Below, piece by piece: positions 25,440 through 26,649 of a stretch of DNA of 26,649 bases (positions are counted from its first letter, which is position 1; every line of letters starts with the position of its first letter). The position numbers and the translations under genes are program-made. The notes beneath the pieces were generated by a model. That model saw nothing but the letters and a program-made list of their open reading frames with translations, made no database searches and was not told the origin of the DNA. This stretch comes from Triparma columacea (lineage: Eukaryota; Sar; Bolidophyceae; Parmales; Triparmaceae). The stretch is from contig BRYA01000680.1 of assembly GCA_030267965.1 (NCBI GenBank), positions 1,880-28,528 on the forward strand, in the 5' to 3' direction.

Positions 25440-26649
25440 ACCCGAGCCTGAGCCAGAGCCTGAGCCTGAACCTGAGCCAGAGCCAGAGCCAGAGCCTGAG
25501 CCTGAGCCAGAGCCGGAGCCAGATGCATCTCCTCAACACCACTCCAAAAGGCAAAAGATTAGCGTAACCCTAGTCCCCTCCCCTCTTAGCCCCATGGACG
25601 AAGCCCAAGTTAGGGCAAGTTTTTTTCTTCCCCCCCCTTCCGCCTCCCCCCACCCCGCACCAGCACCAGCATCCGCACCAGCACCAGCACCAGCACCAGC
25701 ACCAGCACCAGCACCAGCACCCGCACCCGCACCAGCACCCGCACCCGCACCAGCACCCGCACCAGCACCAGCATCCGCACCAGTACTAGCACCTTGGCTA
25801 ACCCGCTCCGACGGTCAAACTTTCAAGCTCGGCGACAAGGTAACAGTGGGCTCCGGGACCTCTTTGGGCACCCTCACAGGCCTCCGCGTCTTGAGTGACA
25901 TGGAGATGGAGGCGGAGGTCACTTGGGAGGCGAAGGGGTGGAAGCCAGAGTGGAGGGGACTGGAGGTTTTTGAACATTTGGGGGGGAGGGGAAGGAGAAG
26001 GAAGGTGGCGGGGGGGGGGGGGGGTATACAAGGGGGGAAAGTTGAGACGATGAAGAAGGCCAGCAAGGCCATCAAGACTAAGAAGAAGGCCAGCAAGACT
26101 GTGAAGGCCAGGAAGAAGGGCGAGGCCAAGGCAAAGGGCAGGCCAGTGATGATGAGCCCAAGCCAGCCGGCTCCGACCAGCTGGTCGAACCAAGACGAGA
26201 AGCGGCTGCAGGACGGGCAAGGAAGCGACTCAAACTCAGAGTTTGAGTCCGCGTCCAGCGCCGCTCGAAACGCTCTCAACAATAGTAATGACAACGACGG
26301 TGATGATGACGACGATGACGACAATTACGACAATTACGGAGACGACGAAGTCGTTAAGGCCGTGATGGTCGAGGCCGTCCCAGTCTTAGACGGGGACGTG
26401 GACAACGCGGAGCTCGTCGAGGCCATGGTCGTCAAGGCCGAAGCCATTGAATCCGACGAAAAAACCAACTGGCAACACACAACCAACGTCAAACCCATTG
26501 ACGACACCAAGAAGTGGCCTAGCGGAAGGATCGTCAAGATACCCCCTCGAAAACACGTTGTGGGGCTCCGCAACCCCAATCACCACGGGTGCGGGAAGGT
26601 GAGATTTTCGGGGGGTGGGGGAAGAAGAAAAGAAAAGAGAATATAAGGA
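25096..26649 (+). CDS. CUE-like domain protein with EP and AP tracts, 3' end uncertain
   Basis: The ATG at 25096 is the first in frame; upstream codons begin with GTG only. Residues ~1-45 ([20 protein letters not shown], then [18 protein letters not shown]) fit a CUE/UBA-like ubiquitin-binding helix bundle with the FP motif. Then come 31 Glu-Pro dipeptides, a short basic patch (SKRQKI), 21 Ala-Pro-type dipeptides and a compact segment, [19 protein letters not shown] to [13 protein letters not shown]. This segment is possibly a Tudor/SH3-like barrel (low confidence). A Lys-rich [20 protein letters not shown] stretch and an Asp-rich stretch ([10 protein letters not shown]) follow. A GTGAGA at 26599 after AAG in phase 0 looks like a donor, so the gene probably continues beyond the window. 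Unspliced, it stops at 26644-26646. A nuclear ubiquitin- or chromatin-related role is inference. Confidence 0.75.
25336..25521 (+). repeat. 31 tandem Glu-Pro codon pairs
   Basis: A 6-bp GAGCCT/GAGCCA/GAACCT repeat runs without interruption in the reading frame. Third positions of both codons vary, which preserves (EP)n. Antisense frames across it are artefacts. Confidence 0.95.
25657..25782 (+). repeat. 21 tandem Ala-Pro (few Ala-Ser) codon pairs
   Basis: A GCACCA/GCACCC hexamer array lies 135 bp after the EP array in the same exon. Only two units carry TCC (Ser) in place of Pro. Confidence 0.95.

Noticed and set aside
25283..25554. Antisense Ala/Gln and Leu/Arg frames across the EP array
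   Set aside because: By-products of the GAGCCT hexamer having no stop in any frame.
1..26649. tRNA, rRNA or retroelement genes
   Set aside because: I saw no cloverleaf with a GTTCRA-type arm, no rRNA core sequence and no reverse transcriptase, integrase or transposase motif in any frame; a covariance-model scan would be the decisive test.

Overview
The window is nuclear DNA of a eukaryote, most likely a stramenopile (ochrophyte) alga with a secondary red-lineage plastid. The evidence is spliceosomal GT-AG introns in nearly every gene and two genes whose proteins begin with a signal peptide followed by a phenylalanine at the predicted cleavage site (SDA/FN at 23154 onward; VVA/FS on the minus strand from 24955). 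This is the ASAFAP-like bipartite plastid signal of diatoms and relatives. A bolidophyte/Parmales-type or pelagophyte source would fit, but the sequence alone does not fix the genus. I see no rRNA, tRNA, CRISPR array, insertion sequence or viral gene.

Fifteen protein genes were assembled by joining open frames across introns. From left to right they are: (1) a Cys-rich ephrin-receptor-like repeat membrane protein, 5' end missing (+); (2) a small coiled-coil protein (+); (3) a Methyltransf_16-type lysine methyltransferase (-); (4) a mitochondrial NIPSNAP protein (+); (5) an endonuclease/exonuclease/phosphatase-fold hydrolase (-); (6) a GT32/OCH1-like glycosyltransferase (+); (7) a double-VOC (glyoxalase-fold) protein with a signal peptide (-); (8) RRP8, the nucleolar rRNA-processing methyltransferase (+); (9) a short-chain dehydrogenase (-); (10) an AGFG-like ArfGAP with a 20-copy GGMMNN repeat (+); (11) a 1266-residue coiled-coil protein (+); (12) NF-YC, the histone-fold subunit of the CCAAT-binding factor (-); (13) a plastid-targeted parvulin prolyl isomerase (+); (14) an unrecognised protein with plastid and twin-arginine thylakoid-lumen signals (-); (15) a CUE-like protein with long EP and AP tracts, running to or past the right edge (+).

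The gene order alternates strand almost perfectly, so divergent promoters of 92 to 591 bp alternate with very tight convergent ends. In one convergent pair a single palindromic CTAG supplies both stop codons. The genes share no pathway; they are ordinary housekeeping, membrane and organelle genes packed closely.

The most interesting signal is in the introns. Several introns in genes 6, 8, 11 and 12 share sequence well beyond splice-site needs: an extended 5' block, an internal AATTTTAATC/CTAACGCA block, and a 3' TTCGCGACTCGCTTCG-like tail. They look like dispersed copies of one element family (introner-like). Of the 25 introns placed, 14 are phase 0, 10 are phase 2 and only 1 is phase 1, nearly all after an exonic AG. 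Other points are an ArfGAP lacking the arginine finger, a 20-unit coding repeat that varies only at synonymous Asn positions, and a run of in-frame alternative acceptors in RRP8.
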